Assembly (NCBI GenBank): GCA_037443645.1
Contig: JBBINY010000001.1
Location: 1-64,000 of the forward strand
Reading direction: 5' to 3'
Source of the DNA: UBA2336 sp037443645
Lineage (GTDB): Bacteria > Bacteroidota > Bacteroidia > Cytophagales > Cyclobacteriaceae
DNA: 64,000 nucleotides
Shown here: positions 34,873 to 43,412 of the stretch, one piece after another
Position numbering within the stretch: position 1 is the first letter of the stretch
Layout of the letters: every line of letters starts with the position of its first letter
The notes under the pieces: model-generated
What the model was told of the DNA's origin: nothing
The model's input: the letters and a program-made list of their open reading frames with translations, nothing else
Databases searched by the model: none
Made by a program: the position numbers and the translations under genes

Positions 34873-35373
34873 ATGAAAATCTTTATTATCGGGATGCCCG
34901 CTTCAGGCAAAACCACACTGGGAAGAAAGTTGGCCGATCGCCTTGCCGTTCCGTTTATTGATTTGGATGAAGCCGTTGAACGAAAAGAAGGCCGATCCAT
35001 TCCTCAGTTGTTTGAACAGGAGGGTGAACCGTATTTCCGGCAGGCTGAAGCTTCGGTGTTGCGTGAAGTTGCAGGCAACACACCAGATTTTGTGATGGCC
35101 ACAGGAGGAGGAGCACCCTGTTTTTATGACGGCATTTCATTTATGAACGAAGTTGGGACAACGGTTTTTCTTAACGTTCCGGTAACTGAGCTTTTAACGC
35201 GACTGAATCAGGAAGGTGCAACAAGCCGCCCCCTTTTCTTCGGCACTGCCAACCTGGAGGATTCCGTGAAACGCCTGCGCCACGACAGGATGAAGTTCTA
35301 TGAACAGGCAACTTATCGGGTAACCGACCCCGATGAAGAAAAGATTTTTGCAGTGCTGAATATCAGAAGGTAA
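34873..35373 (+). CDS. aroK: Shikimate kinase
   Basis: Phosphorylates shikimate with ATP in aromatic amino acid synthesis. 166 residues: Walker A GMPASGKTTLGRKLA at residues 7-21, shikimate-binding DLDEAVERKEG at 31-41, ATGGGAPCF near 76, and the lid region LNQEGATSRPLF near 112-124. Length and motif order match AroK. Its last 11 bases overlap the convergent end of the outer-membrane protein gene, so no separate terminator can lie between them. Confidence 0.95.
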   Translation: MKIFIIGMPASGKTTLGRKLADRLAVPFIDLDEAVERKEGRSIPQLFEQEGEPYFRQAEASVLREVAGNTPDFVMATGGGAPCFYDGISFMNEVGTTVFLNVPVTELLTRLNQEGATSRPLFFGTANLEDSVKRLRHDRMKFYEQATYRVTDPDEEKIFAVLNIRR

Positions 35374-36916
35374 AACCCACCGTCAGCATCAAGGTGTTTA
35401 CTTTATTTTTCAGATTAACCAGCGGCCCGAGGCCGTCTTGAAAAATGTACGGTCTGTACACACCATCACCTTTGGTGGTTAGCCAGGCCAGGTCAGTGAA
35501 AAACTTGCTTAACCGTAACCCAATACCCGCGCTGAAGGTTTGTGTTTTCAAATCGGTTATTGAATTTGAAACAGGGTTTGACTGAATGTTGTACCCGGTG
35601 CGAAAGCGCAACTTCTCATAGCGGAACTCCGCCCCGACCCTGTAATTAACAGCACTCGTAAAAAATTCCTGTATTCCTTCGTTTTCCGGAGAAAAAGAAA
35701 TTCCTGAAATGTCGGACTTGTACTTTGCCTTACCGTAGTTAACAAACTCCACGTCACCGGTAATAAATCCAACACCCCCCAGAAATACAGCAGTGCCTAA
35801 GCTGACTTTCATAGGAGTGGTGAGGTTGTACTCCGATACCAAAGGTTGAAATGACCTTTCCTCAATAAATGCACGGCTGTCGTTCCATAACGTTCGCACC
35901 GTTGAGGTATAAGTGTCGGTAAGTTGATAATAGGTGGGAGTTACGAACGAGACCCCAAGTTGAACCTGATCGACCGGCCGGTAGATTAATCCCAGCGTAA
36001 GATTTACTCCCGAACCGTCAATGGATATCTTCTCCTCAAGTTCCAGGTAATCGAGTGGATTGTAGGAGGGATCATCACTGAAGTCAAAATTTCGTTCACG
36101 GTATTTTCGGGAGAAGGTATACCGCAGGGTAGTAATACCGATGTTCGCGCCAAAGAACAGCTTGTCGTTATAGTTACCACCGTAAGCCAACGACCACTGA
36201 TACTGACTTCCCTTTACCGAAACCTGTTCGTTGCGGGTGAGTGTTCGTATTTCCCCGGGTACGGGCTCCAATTCTGAATAGTAATTAATGTAGTCATCGG
36301 GCATAACCGGGCTGTTGTTATTCGGATCATCAGCAAAGGAATTGATCAGATAGGTAAGGTAGCTTTGACCGGTAATGTTGTCGTAATTTAAAAGTGGGAT
36401 TGAACTGTAGGGCGGAGGGAGCTCATCGGGAACAAATCCATAGGCATCTTCAATAAACCAATCTACGATGGACGAGAAATCGTCTATACCGGTGTAGGTA
36501 AAGGTTCGGTTAAAATCATTAATCCTCGACATGCTGATCCCAAACGAACCCCCTATATAACCCGCTTGATTTTGCGGACCATTGAGTACATAACTGAGTC
36601 CCGGTAAGGTGAGAACATTTCTTGAGTCGGTTGTTACTGTTCCCAGGTGTTCGGCAGAAGCAGAGTAGAAATTAATTGCAGGCGTGATGGTAAACTCCGA
36701 GCGGTTATACATGCCCAGTCCGGCCGGGTTAGAAAGAGCTGAACTAAAGTCGCCTCCAAGCGCTACCTGTGCACCGCCTAACGCTTGTATACGGGCACTG
36801 CCACCCGGTCGGGTGCGACTAAACAACAACGCATTTTCAATAAACCCCTGTGCTGCCGCAATGCCCGGCAGGCACAATAGAATAGCCGTGAGGTAAATAA
36901 AAACTTTTGCCCTCAT
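35363..36916 (-). CDS. Outer-membrane beta-barrel protein, OMPP1/FadL-like
   Basis: 517 residues with signal peptide (MRAKVFIYLTAILLCLPGIAAAQG) and the opening ALLFSRTRPGGSARIQALGG and VALGGDFSSALSNPAGLGMY, which mark the Bacteroidota branch of the OMPP1/FadL/TodX transport family. The rest is alternating amphipathic strands ending in an aromatic residue (TVGFTF), the usual signal for outer-membrane insertion. Members move hydrophobic compounds; the substrate is unknown. It is 21 bases downstream of the W/Y/G-rich gene on the same strand. Confidence 0.88.
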   Translation of the reverse strand: MRAKVFIYLTAILLCLPGIAAAQGFIENALLFSRTRPGGSARIQALGGAQVALGGDFSSALSNPAGLGMYNRSEFTITPAINFYSASAEHLGTVTTDSRNVLTLPGLSYVLNGPQNQAGYIGGSFGISMSRINDFNRTFTYTGIDDFSSIVDWFIEDAYGFVPDELPPPYSSIPLLNYDNITGQSYLTYLINSFADDPNNNSPVMPDDYINYYSELEPVPGEIRTLTRNEQVSVKGSQYQWSLAYGGNYNDKLFFGANIGITTLRYTFSRKYRERNFDFSDDPSYNPLDYLELEEKISIDGSGVNLTLGLIYRPVDQVQLGVSFVTPTYYQLTDTYTSTVRTLWNDSRAFIEERSFQPLVSEYNLTTPMKVSLGTAVFLGGVGFITGDVEFVNYGKAKYKSDISGISFSPENEGIQEFFTSAVNYRVGAEFRYEKLRFRTGYNIQSNPVSNSITDLKTQTFSAGIGLRLSKFFTDLAWLTTKGDGVYRPYIFQDGLGPLVNLKNKVNTLMLTVGFTF

Positions 36917-36937
36917 GAATCAAAACCGGCTTTACTG

Positions 36938-37945
36938 TTAGTTACCACCCCTGGACCGGCTTCCGGATGAAGGCGAACTGCTTCGTGTTCCGGAATTAAA
37001 CGAACCGCTGCGAGACGGTGTGTATGATGGTCTGCTGGGCTGATAGGTGTTCCGCTGAGGCGATGGGGTATTATAGGTGTCGCGTGAGTAATTGCGCGAA
37101 CGATTCACCGATCCATCGGTAGAAGTGTTTGCGGGAGCCGCTCTACGGCTTGGCCTTACGTAGTACTCATCGTTGCCGCGGGTGCGGCCGCTGCTGTTAT
37201 CAACAACTTGGTTCGGTGTGTTGGTTGAGTTCCGGCTTCTCATATCGCCAGCCACAGCGGCATTGTTGGAAGGACGCTTCCCATAATTTGCGCGTGTTCT
37301 TTCATATCCGCTGTAATAGTAAGGGGTGTAAGGCTGATTCCAGTACGACCATGACGGACCCCACATTACAGGGCACCAGGCGTTGCCCCAGGTGTAGCCC
37401 AGGTTAAAATTCCAGCCGCTTCCCCAAGGGCCCCAATAACTGTTGAATCCATAATTCCAGCCCGGTGACATACCCCAGAAGGGATTCATCCATGGATCAT
37501 AAAATCCGTAATAAGGACTGTACCAATTATTGAAACGGGCAGGTCCGTACCACCCCGGTGCATACCAGTTATTTGTATTCCATGAGTTGTTCAGTGACGA
37601 ATTGTTGTAATACCCCGTAGTAGCTGATGTAACGGGGGTATATCCCTGGATAAAATAGTTCTGTTCGTCTTCGCTGGCTTGTTCAGCGTTTGATCGGGAA
37701 ACAAACTCCGGGTTAAGTTGCCGGGCTGAGTAACTATCGGTTGGATTGGTGGTTCCATCCGGTTGGGTTAACGCCTCCGGGAAATGTTGGCGTTTGAAGT
37801 TATCGTAATTGCTCACATAACTTTCTGCCGATGCGGTTACTGCCTTTTGCCGATCCCTTGAGCGGAAATACATATCATCGTTCTCCTGGGCTGAAACCAC
37901 AAGAACCGGTAACCATAATATCCAAAGTCCGATGCGCGTTTTCAT
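36938..37945 (-). CDS. Exported low-complexity W/Y/G/N/S-rich protein
   Basis: 335 residues: signal peptide (MKTRIGLWILWLPVLVVSA), a charged part to about 100, a central aromatic block about 110-215 dense in Trp, Tyr, Gly, Pro and Asn (NNWYAPGWYGPARFNNWYSP and similar), and a disordered Ser/Arg/Thr-rich tail ending SGSRSRGGN. Such proteins occur next to outer-membrane proteins in many Bacteroidota; function is unknown. The aromatic block could stack in a secreted or surface matrix (inference). Two cysteines do not appear apart from one in NAWCPVMW. It has its own -7 element and probably leads the outer-membrane protein gene. Confidence 0.75.
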   Translation of the reverse strand: MKTRIGLWILWLPVLVVSAQENDDMYFRSRDRQKAVTASAESYVSNYDNFKRQHFPEALTQPDGTTNPTDSYSARQLNPEFVSRSNAEQASEDEQNYFIQGYTPVTSATTGYYNNSSLNNSWNTNNWYAPGWYGPARFNNWYSPYYGFYDPWMNPFWGMSPGWNYGFNSYWGPWGSGWNFNLGYTWGNAWCPVMWGPSWSYWNQPYTPYYYSGYERTRANYGKRPSNNAAVAGDMRSRNSTNTPNQVVDNSSGRTRGNDEYYVRPSRRAAPANTSTDGSVNRSRNYSRDTYNTPSPQRNTYQPSRPSYTPSRSGSFNSGTRSSSPSSGSRSRGGN

Positions 37946-37996
37946 TGCTTCCCGTTTAATCGTAATCTTATCTTATTCTTATAACGTTTAGGCAGG

Positions 37997-38004
37997 CAAA
38001 AGTA
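37997..38004 (-). promoter_or_regulatory. -7 element of W/Y/G-rich gene
   Basis: TACTTTTG on the minus strand matches TAnnTTTG, about 52 bases before the ATG at 37945. It lies back to back with the proS promoter in the same 172-base divergent space. Confidence 0.4.
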
Positions 38005-38049
38005 TTCAGTATAAAGGTACAAAAATCAGTCAAAATGTAGGGTAAGCCG

Positions 38050-38080
38050 TTTACGGGGCCCGCGTACTGGTTTATATTTG
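38050..38080 (+). promoter_or_regulatory. proS promoter (-33/-7)
   Basis: TATATTTG (38073-38080) is a perfect TAnnTTTG, with TTTA at 38050-38053 exactly 19 bases upstream as a near -33 TTTG. It predicts a leader of about 30 bases before the proS ATG at 38118. Confidence 0.6.
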
Positions 38081-38117
38081 CCGACCAGTAACCTAAAAGA
38101 CAATAATTATACCAGAG

Positions 38118-39593
38118 ATGGCGAAAGGTATACCTACCCGAAATGAGGATTACTCGTTGTGGTACAATGAGTTAGTAAAGAAGGCCGACCTTGCCGAGCA
38201 TTCTGATGTGCGTGGCTGCATGGTGATTAAACCCTATGGCTACAGCATCTGGGAGAAAATGCAACAGGCTCTTGACACCATGTTTAAAGACACAGGTCAT
38301 GTTAATGCGTACTTCCCGTTGTTTGTACCCAAGTCATTTCTTGCCCGCGAAGCCGATCACGTTGAAGGATTTGCAAAGGAATGTGCTATTGTAACACACT
38401 ACCGGTTAAAGAATTCAGCAGATGGAAAGGGTATTGTGGTTGATCCGGATGCCAAACTGGAAGAGGAATTGATTGTTCGGCCGACCTCTGAAACGATTAT
38501 CTGGAATTCGTATAAGAAGTGGATCCAGTCTTACCGCGATCTGCCTATCCTGATTAATCAATGGGCCAATATCGTTCGGTGGGAAATGCGCACGCGGTTG
38601 TTTCTTCGCACAGCTGAATTTTTATGGCAGGAGGGGCACACCGCGCATGCAACAGCCCAGGAGGCTGTTGATGAAACCCTTCAGATGTTGAATGTGTATG
38701 CCGAGTTTGCTGAAAAATTCATGGCGCTGCCGGTGGTTAAAGGAAAAAAATCGGAAGGTGAAAAATTTCCGGGTGCAGTTGACACCTATTGCATTGAAGC
38801 CATGATGCAGGATGGAAAAGCACTGCAGGCCGGCACTTCGCATTTCCTCGGACAGAACTTTGCAAAGGCATTCGATGTGCAGTTTGCAACCCGCGAAGGA
38901 AAGCTGGACTATGTTTGGGGAACCTCCTGGGGTGTAAGCACCCGGTTAATGGGTGCGCTGATTATGGCTCACTCCGATGATGACGGCCTCATCCTTCCGC
39001 CAAAACTGGCACCCATCCAGGTAGTGATTGTTCCGATCTTCAAAAATGATCAGGAACTGCAGGCCATTCGGGAAAAGGTAAAGCAAATTGTGCAGGACCT
39101 GAAGAAGCATAATGTCTCGGTTAAGTTTGACGACCGTGACACACAAAAGCCGGGCTTTAAGTTTGCGGAATGGGAACTGAAAGGCATACCGGTGCGGCTG
39201 GCATTGGGCCCCCGCGATCTGGAGAACGGTACTGTTGAGGTAGCGCGCAGGGATACGAAGGAAAAACAGGTTATGCCTGTAGACCAGGCTGCCGTTAATG
39301 TGGTGGTTCTGCTTGATGACATTCAGAAGAATATGTTTAAGAAGGCTGCTGAGTTCAGGCAACAGATGACAACCCCGGTGGATACGTTTGATGAGTTCAA
39401 AAAAGTAATCGGAGAAAGGGGCGGTTTTGTGGCGGCTCATTGGGACGGAACACGGGAAACGGAGGCAGCAATCAAGGAACTGACAAAAGCTACGATCCGC
39501 TGCATTCCGCTGGATGCCACCGAAGAACCCGGAGTATGCGTGTATTCGGGCAGGCCCTCAGCAAGGCGTGTGTTGTTTGCGCAGGCTTATTAA
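38118..39593 (+). CDS. proS: Prolyl-tRNA synthetase, archaeal/eukaryotic-like short type
   Basis: Charges tRNA(Pro). 491 residues, without the long editing insertion of the bacterial type. Class II motifs are visible: GYSIWEKMQQALD with the motif 1 helix, RPTSETIIWN and motif 2 RWEMRTRLFLRTAEFLWQEGH, the SHFLGQNFAKAF strand, and motif 3 in TSWGVSTRLMGALI. An anticodon-binding domain follows about residues 300-410 (PIQVVIVPIF), then the C-terminal zinc-binding-like domain ending in a conserved YCGxxA-style tyrosine (AQAY). This ProS3 type is common in Bacteroidota. Confidence 0.95.
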   Translation: MAKGIPTRNEDYSLWYNELVKKADLAEHSDVRGCMVIKPYGYSIWEKMQQALDTMFKDTGHVNAYFPLFVPKSFLAREADHVEGFAKECAIVTHYRLKNSADGKGIVVDPDAKLEEELIVRPTSETIIWNSYKKWIQSYRDLPILINQWANIVRWEMRTRLFLRTAEFLWQEGHTAHATAQEAVDETLQMLNVYAEFAEKFMALPVVKGKKSEGEKFPGAVDTYCIEAMMQDGKALQAGTSHFLGQNFAKAFDVQFATREGKLDYVWGTSWGVSTRLMGALIMAHSDDDGLILPPKLAPIQVVIVPIFKNDQELQAIREKVKQIVQDLKKHNVSVKFDDRDTQKPGFKFAEWELKGIPVRLALGPRDLENGTVEVARRDTKEKQVMPVDQAAVNVVVLLDDIQKNMFKKAAEFRQQMTTPVDTFDEFKKVIGERGGFVAAHWDGTRETEAAIKELTKATIRCIPLDATEEPGVCVYSGRPSARRVLFAQAY

Positions 39594-39670
39594 CAGAAAG
39601 GCATGAAAACCTCCCGGTGATAGTATGAATTGCATTACCTTTCGGACATGGCATTCGTAAACGCAGTTGC

Positions 39671-40141
39671 ATGGCACTGGTAGTAATTTCCCTGATTGTA
39701 GTTGGCATGATCCTCATGATCGTTGAAGTGATTTTCATTCCCGGTACCACGGTGGTGGGTTTACTGGGCCTTGTTTTTCTGATTGTGGGTATTGTCTTTA
39801 GCTATGGCGAGTTTGGCCGGGAAGTCGGTAATTTCACATTAATCGCATCCACTGTTGGGTTTGCCTTTGTTTTATACCAGAGTTTCAGAAAGGGTGCGTG
39901 GAAACGGTTTTCGCTGAAGACCAGTATCGAAAGCAAAGTGAACGAAGGCTTAACCAGCGGACTGAAGCCCGGTGATGAAGGGGTTTCGGTTTCAGCCCTG
40001 CGGCCCATGGGCACAGCCGAATTCGAAGGAAAAAATTTTGAAGTAAAAACCAATGGCGACTATCTTGCGGCAGGTGTCGCAGTGAAGGTGGTGCAGATTC
40101 AAGGAAATGATATTTTGGTAGAACCGGTCAATAAATCTTAA
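39671..40141 (+). CDS. NfeD-like membrane protein
   Basis: 156 residues: two to three N-terminal helices (about 2-25, 28-48, 55-72; VEVIFIPGTTVVGLLGLVF is the family mark) followed by an OB-fold (about 95-155, GDEGVSVSALRPMGTAEFEG). This is the short NfeD form that partners flotillin-like proteins. It lies 11 bases upstream of floA, the conserved pairing, so the two probably act together in membrane microdomains. Confidence 0.9.
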   Translation: MALVVISLIVVGMILMIVEVIFIPGTTVVGLLGLVFLIVGIVFSYGEFGREVGNFTLIASTVGFAFVLYQSFRKGAWKRFSLKTSIESKVNEGLTSGLKPGDEGVSVSALRPMGTAEFEGKNFEVKTNGDYLAAGVAVKVVQIQGNDILVEPVNKS

Positions 40142-40152
40142 ATCATATTATT

Positions 40153-41148
40153 ATGGAATTAGAAGGTGTAGCCCTATTGTTTGTGGTCTTTGCAGGAATA
40201 ATCCTGTTTTTCATTTTCCTCTATTTTGTTCCGATCAACCTGTGGATCACCGCCTTGTTCAGCGGGGTACGGGTAGGGTTGTTCGAGCTGGTGTTCATGC
40301 GAATCCGCAAAGTACCTCCGCGGGTTATTGTTGAGTCGCTGATTACAGCCACCAAAGCCGGTTTGAAACTGACGTCAACTGATTTGGAAACACACTACCT
40401 TGCCGGAGGCAACGTGCCCAATGTAATACGGGCGCTCATCTCGGCAGAGAAAGCCAACATTCATCTGGATTTCAAGCAAGCCACTGCGATCGATCTTGCC
40501 GGCCGCGATGTGTTTCAGGCCGTTCAGATTTCCGTTAATCCCAAAGTAATCACAACACCCAAAGTAGCGGCTGTTGCGGCCGATGGTATTCAACTCATTG
40601 CCATTGCACGCGTTACCGTACGTGCGGCCATTCAGCAGTTGGTGGGTGGAGCCGGTGAAGACACCATTCTTGCCCGGGTTGGAGAAGGGATTGTAACCGC
40701 TATCGGCTCGGCCAAGTCGCACAAGGAAGTACTTGAGAATCCAGATAAAATTTCAAAAGTTGTATTATCAAGGGGCCTGGATGCGGGCACCGCGTTTCAA
40801 ATCCTTTCAATAGACATTGCGGATGTGGACGTAGGCGCCAACATCGGAGCAAAATTGCAGATTGACCAGGCATCGGCCGACCTGAAAGTGGCGGAAGCAA
40901 AAGCAGAAGAGCGAAGGGCGATGGCTGTTGCCCTTGAACAGGAAATGAAAGCCAAAGCACAGGAAGCACGGGCCAATGTAATTCAGGCTGAGGCGGAAAT
41001 TCCAAAAGCCATTGCGGATGCCTTTGTTAAGGGTAACCTCGGTGTAATGGATTATTACCGAATGCAAAATGTGCAGGCTGATACAGGAATGCGCCAGTCG
41101 ATTTCAGACTCAGGCAAGGGCAGCAACGCACCAAAGAAAGATTTATAA
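40153..41148 (+). CDS. floA: Flotillin-like protein FloA
   Basis: 331 residues: an N-terminal membrane hairpin (about 5-35), the SPFH/band 7-type core (RVGLFELVFMRIRKVPPRVI through DVDVGANIGAKLQ) and an Ala/Glu/Lys-rich coiled coil (about 235-290, DLKVAEAKAEERRAMAVALE). The family forms oligomeric membrane scaffolds. Length and all blocks match FloA (YqfA). Directly preceded by its NfeD-like partner and followed by a hairpin terminator. Confidence 0.95.
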   Translation: MELEGVALLFVVFAGIILFFIFLYFVPINLWITALFSGVRVGLFELVFMRIRKVPPRVIVESLITATKAGLKLTSTDLETHYLAGGNVPNVIRALISAEKANIHLDFKQATAIDLAGRDVFQAVQISVNPKVITTPKVAAVAADGIQLIAIARVTVRAAIQQLVGGAGEDTILARVGEGIVTAIGSAKSHKEVLENPDKISKVVLSRGLDAGTAFQILSIDIADVDVGANIGAKLQIDQASADLKVAEAKAEERRAMAVALEQEMKAKAQEARANVIQAEAEIPKAIADAFVKGNLGVMDYYRMQNVQADTGMRQSISDSGKGSNAPKKDL

Positions 41149-41169
41149 AAGGGGCTTAGGCTCCTTTTT
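41147..41169. terminator. Rho-independent terminator, probably bidirectional
   Basis: AAAAGGGGC (41147-41155) pairs with GCTCCTTTT (41160-41168) around the loop TTAG with one G-T wobble, followed by more T. The flanking A and T runs would serve floA on the plus strand and the convergent WG-repeat gene ending at 41200. Confidence 0.75.
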
Positions 41170-41199
41170 ACTTTGTGGGTGTCTTTGCATGTCACGAAA

Positions 41200-43317
41200 T
41201 TAATCGATCATCTCCCAGGGTTTCTTAACAAGGCCGATGTAAAGATTTCCTTCCGGGTTGAAGAACAGAAAATCGTAGATAAGGGGGATGGCAGTTAGCC
41301 CTCTTAAATCCGTAACACCATACTTACCGCCCAGAATCACAATGGCATATCCGTTGTTCAGATCGGTTATGGATTCATACTTTGGAAAAAGCAACACATC
41401 GCCTTGTTCGCTGGCCAAACCATAGAGGCCTCCCGCGCTCAGTAAAATCCGCTTGCTCTCCAACACATTCAGTTCATCGTATCGCGTGGGCAACACCAGA
41501 TCACCGGCCGTGTTAATCAGACCGTACTTGCCGTTTTGCTTTACCCTGCTATGCCCGTTTTCAAAACCGGAAACATGTTCATAAACCGGTTGAACCACAA
41601 GCTTGTCATCGTGGTTGATGAAGCCCCACTTGTTCCGGATTCGGATGGGTGCGAACCCGTTTTCAAAGGGCCGGGCTTCTTCATACCGGTTAGGAATCAT
41701 TAACCGTGCATGGTTATCAATAAAACCATATCGCCCGTTGCGTTTGATCATCCGCAACCCTTCAGAGGCAGGCCATACCTGTTCGGTTTGCCCCGAAGGC
41801 GGAAGTTCCCGGGCAATAATCTGCCCGTTCAGGTTCAGCGTCCATTGGCCACCGCTCGACAGGTGTTCACGCAAGGTTTGATCGACCAGGGTTATTTCAT
41901 TTGTTGTGAAATACAACACATTGCCGTCAATTGATTTTAACGTTACCAGGTTGCCCGATTGTTCAAGGAATCGCTCGCGGTTGATCAACCGTATCGGGTT
42001 TGGTTGTGGTGTAACAATCCACGCTTCTTTATCGGAAAGAATGCCGTACAGCCCCCTGAATTTTACGGCCAAAAGATCTTCATTCGTTTCCAGCAGGCTG
42101 TCAAACACACAAGCAAGTTGTTCACCGCCCCGGTTGTTGATGGCCCCCTGAAATCCATTTTCTGTTACGCGGAAAAGCCGATCGGTAAATTCTTCGATGT
42201 AATCGTACGATTTTTTTGAAACCCGATTGCCGGAATAATCAAATAATGACCATTTGGGGTTACCCTGCCTGTTTTCCTTAACGAAGAGATGGGTGTTGCC
42301 AATTTTGATTTCGTTGAATACGGGCCGCAAAATTTCCGAGCCACTGGTATGGATGATGCCCTTCTTTCCCTTTTCCGAAATGACAACCAGGTTGTTTCGA
42401 CCATGACTGAGCGATTCGAAAAATGTTTTGATTACCGGATTAAGCCGTTCATCCAGCAATTGAGTGCCTTCCGCGGTAACCAGTTTATACCGCGAAGGGC
42501 TTACCACTACCATTGAATCGGCTTCCAGTTTTTTGATAACGGAATTGGATGGGGCGAGAACGGTCCATTCATCCGGCAATTTTCCATATAGTTTGCCGTT
42601 TTCAGTTTTTAGTTCCCGGTACACGGCTTCTTTAACAACAGTGCCATTGCGGCTGAGTATGCCTTGCTTGCCGTTTTGGTAGTAGATGGCCCTATCGTCC
42701 TTTAACGGGCCAATGCTGTCGATAACAAAACCGGTAATTGCTCTCCCGTTTTCTGTAAACAATGCAGTTTTTCCGGCCGTGTTTTGTACTGCATAACGTA
42801 AACTTCCCAGGGGATAAATGTTTGAGTAAAGTGCCGGCAGGATGGTCTTGTTTTCCAGATCGATCAATCCATATCTCAGCCGGTTGTTCTTATCGAGGGT
42901 ATAGGTTATGGCCCTCAACCCATGGAGTTTAATTCCGGTATATTCAAAGGGGATGATGATTTTTCCTTCAACAGAGAGGAGGCCGGTTCGCAGGTGAAAG
43001 GTAATCGGTGATTGTACAGTGGCCAGGACGCGCCTTGAATCAGCAGGTACTAACTGATCGTATTCCGGAGCTGTTTTTTGCTGGTTTGAAGTTGTAATCA
43101 GTCCCCATTTTCCATTTAGTTTATACCCGGTAACATTTGCCAGAACGGAAAAAGACCCATCGCTCCAGCCGAGTGCTTCATACGCTGCGGGGATCAGTAC
43201 AATACCTTGTTGATTCTTTAATCCTGTCTTTCCATTCTCCTCGAAGAGTTGGAAGGTGTCAGCCAGCAACTGACTGAAAGGTAAACCAATGAGCAACAAC
43301 GAAGCAATCAGGCGCAT
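41200..43317 (-). CDS. WG-repeat protein, exported
   Basis: 705 residues from ATG 43317: signal peptide (MRLIASLLLIGLPFSQLLA) and about a dozen WG (KWG) beta-repeats of roughly 45-50 residues, for example NGRYGFIDNHARLMIPNRYE, NKWGFINHDDKLVVQPVYE and NGKYGLINTAGDLVLPTRYD. WG-repeat proteins probably form extended beta-propeller- or solenoid-like surfaces; function is unknown. The GTG frame to 43356 would begin upstream of the -7 element and is rejected. Promoter position predicts a leaderless mRNA. Confidence 0.88.
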   Translation of the reverse strand: MRLIASLLLIGLPFSQLLADTFQLFEENGKTGLKNQQGIVLIPAAYEALGWSDGSFSVLANVTGYKLNGKWGLITTSNQQKTAPEYDQLVPADSRRVLATVQSPITFHLRTGLLSVEGKIIIPFEYTGIKLHGLRAITYTLDKNNRLRYGLIDLENKTILPALYSNIYPLGSLRYAVQNTAGKTALFTENGRAITGFVIDSIGPLKDDRAIYYQNGKQGILSRNGTVVKEAVYRELKTENGKLYGKLPDEWTVLAPSNSVIKKLEADSMVVVSPSRYKLVTAEGTQLLDERLNPVIKTFFESLSHGRNNLVVISEKGKKGIIHTSGSEILRPVFNEIKIGNTHLFVKENRQGNPKWSLFDYSGNRVSKKSYDYIEEFTDRLFRVTENGFQGAINNRGGEQLACVFDSLLETNEDLLAVKFRGLYGILSDKEAWIVTPQPNPIRLINRERFLEQSGNLVTLKSIDGNVLYFTTNEITLVDQTLREHLSSGGQWTLNLNGQIIARELPPSGQTEQVWPASEGLRMIKRNGRYGFIDNHARLMIPNRYEEARPFENGFAPIRIRNKWGFINHDDKLVVQPVYEHVSGFENGHSRVKQNGKYGLINTAGDLVLPTRYDELNVLESKRILLSAGGLYGLASEQGDVLLFPKYESITDLNNGYAIVILGGKYGVTDLRGLTAIPLIYDFLFFNPEGNLYIGLVKKPWEMID

Positions 43318-43323
43318 GGCGCG

Positions 43324-43331
43324 CAAATATA
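43324..43331 (-). promoter_or_regulatory. WG-repeat gene -7 element, leaderless arrangement
   Basis: TATATTTG on the minus strand is a perfect TAnnTTTG ending six bases before the ATG at 43317, so the transcript should start at or next to the start codon. Confidence 0.5.
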
Positions 43332-43380
43332 AGCCGGCCTTTGTAAAAGCGTGCACGCTGTCCGGTTCAACCGGTTTTTT

Positions 43381-43388
43381 TAACTTTG
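43381..43388 (+). promoter_or_regulatory. -7 element of persulfide-dioxygenase-like gene
   Basis: TAACTTTG matches TAnnTTTG, 24 bases before the ATG at 43413. It rules out the longer TTG start at 43386, which lies inside the element. Confidence 0.5.
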
Positions 43389-43412
43389 CAGTTCAATTAC
43401 TCCCGATACAGC

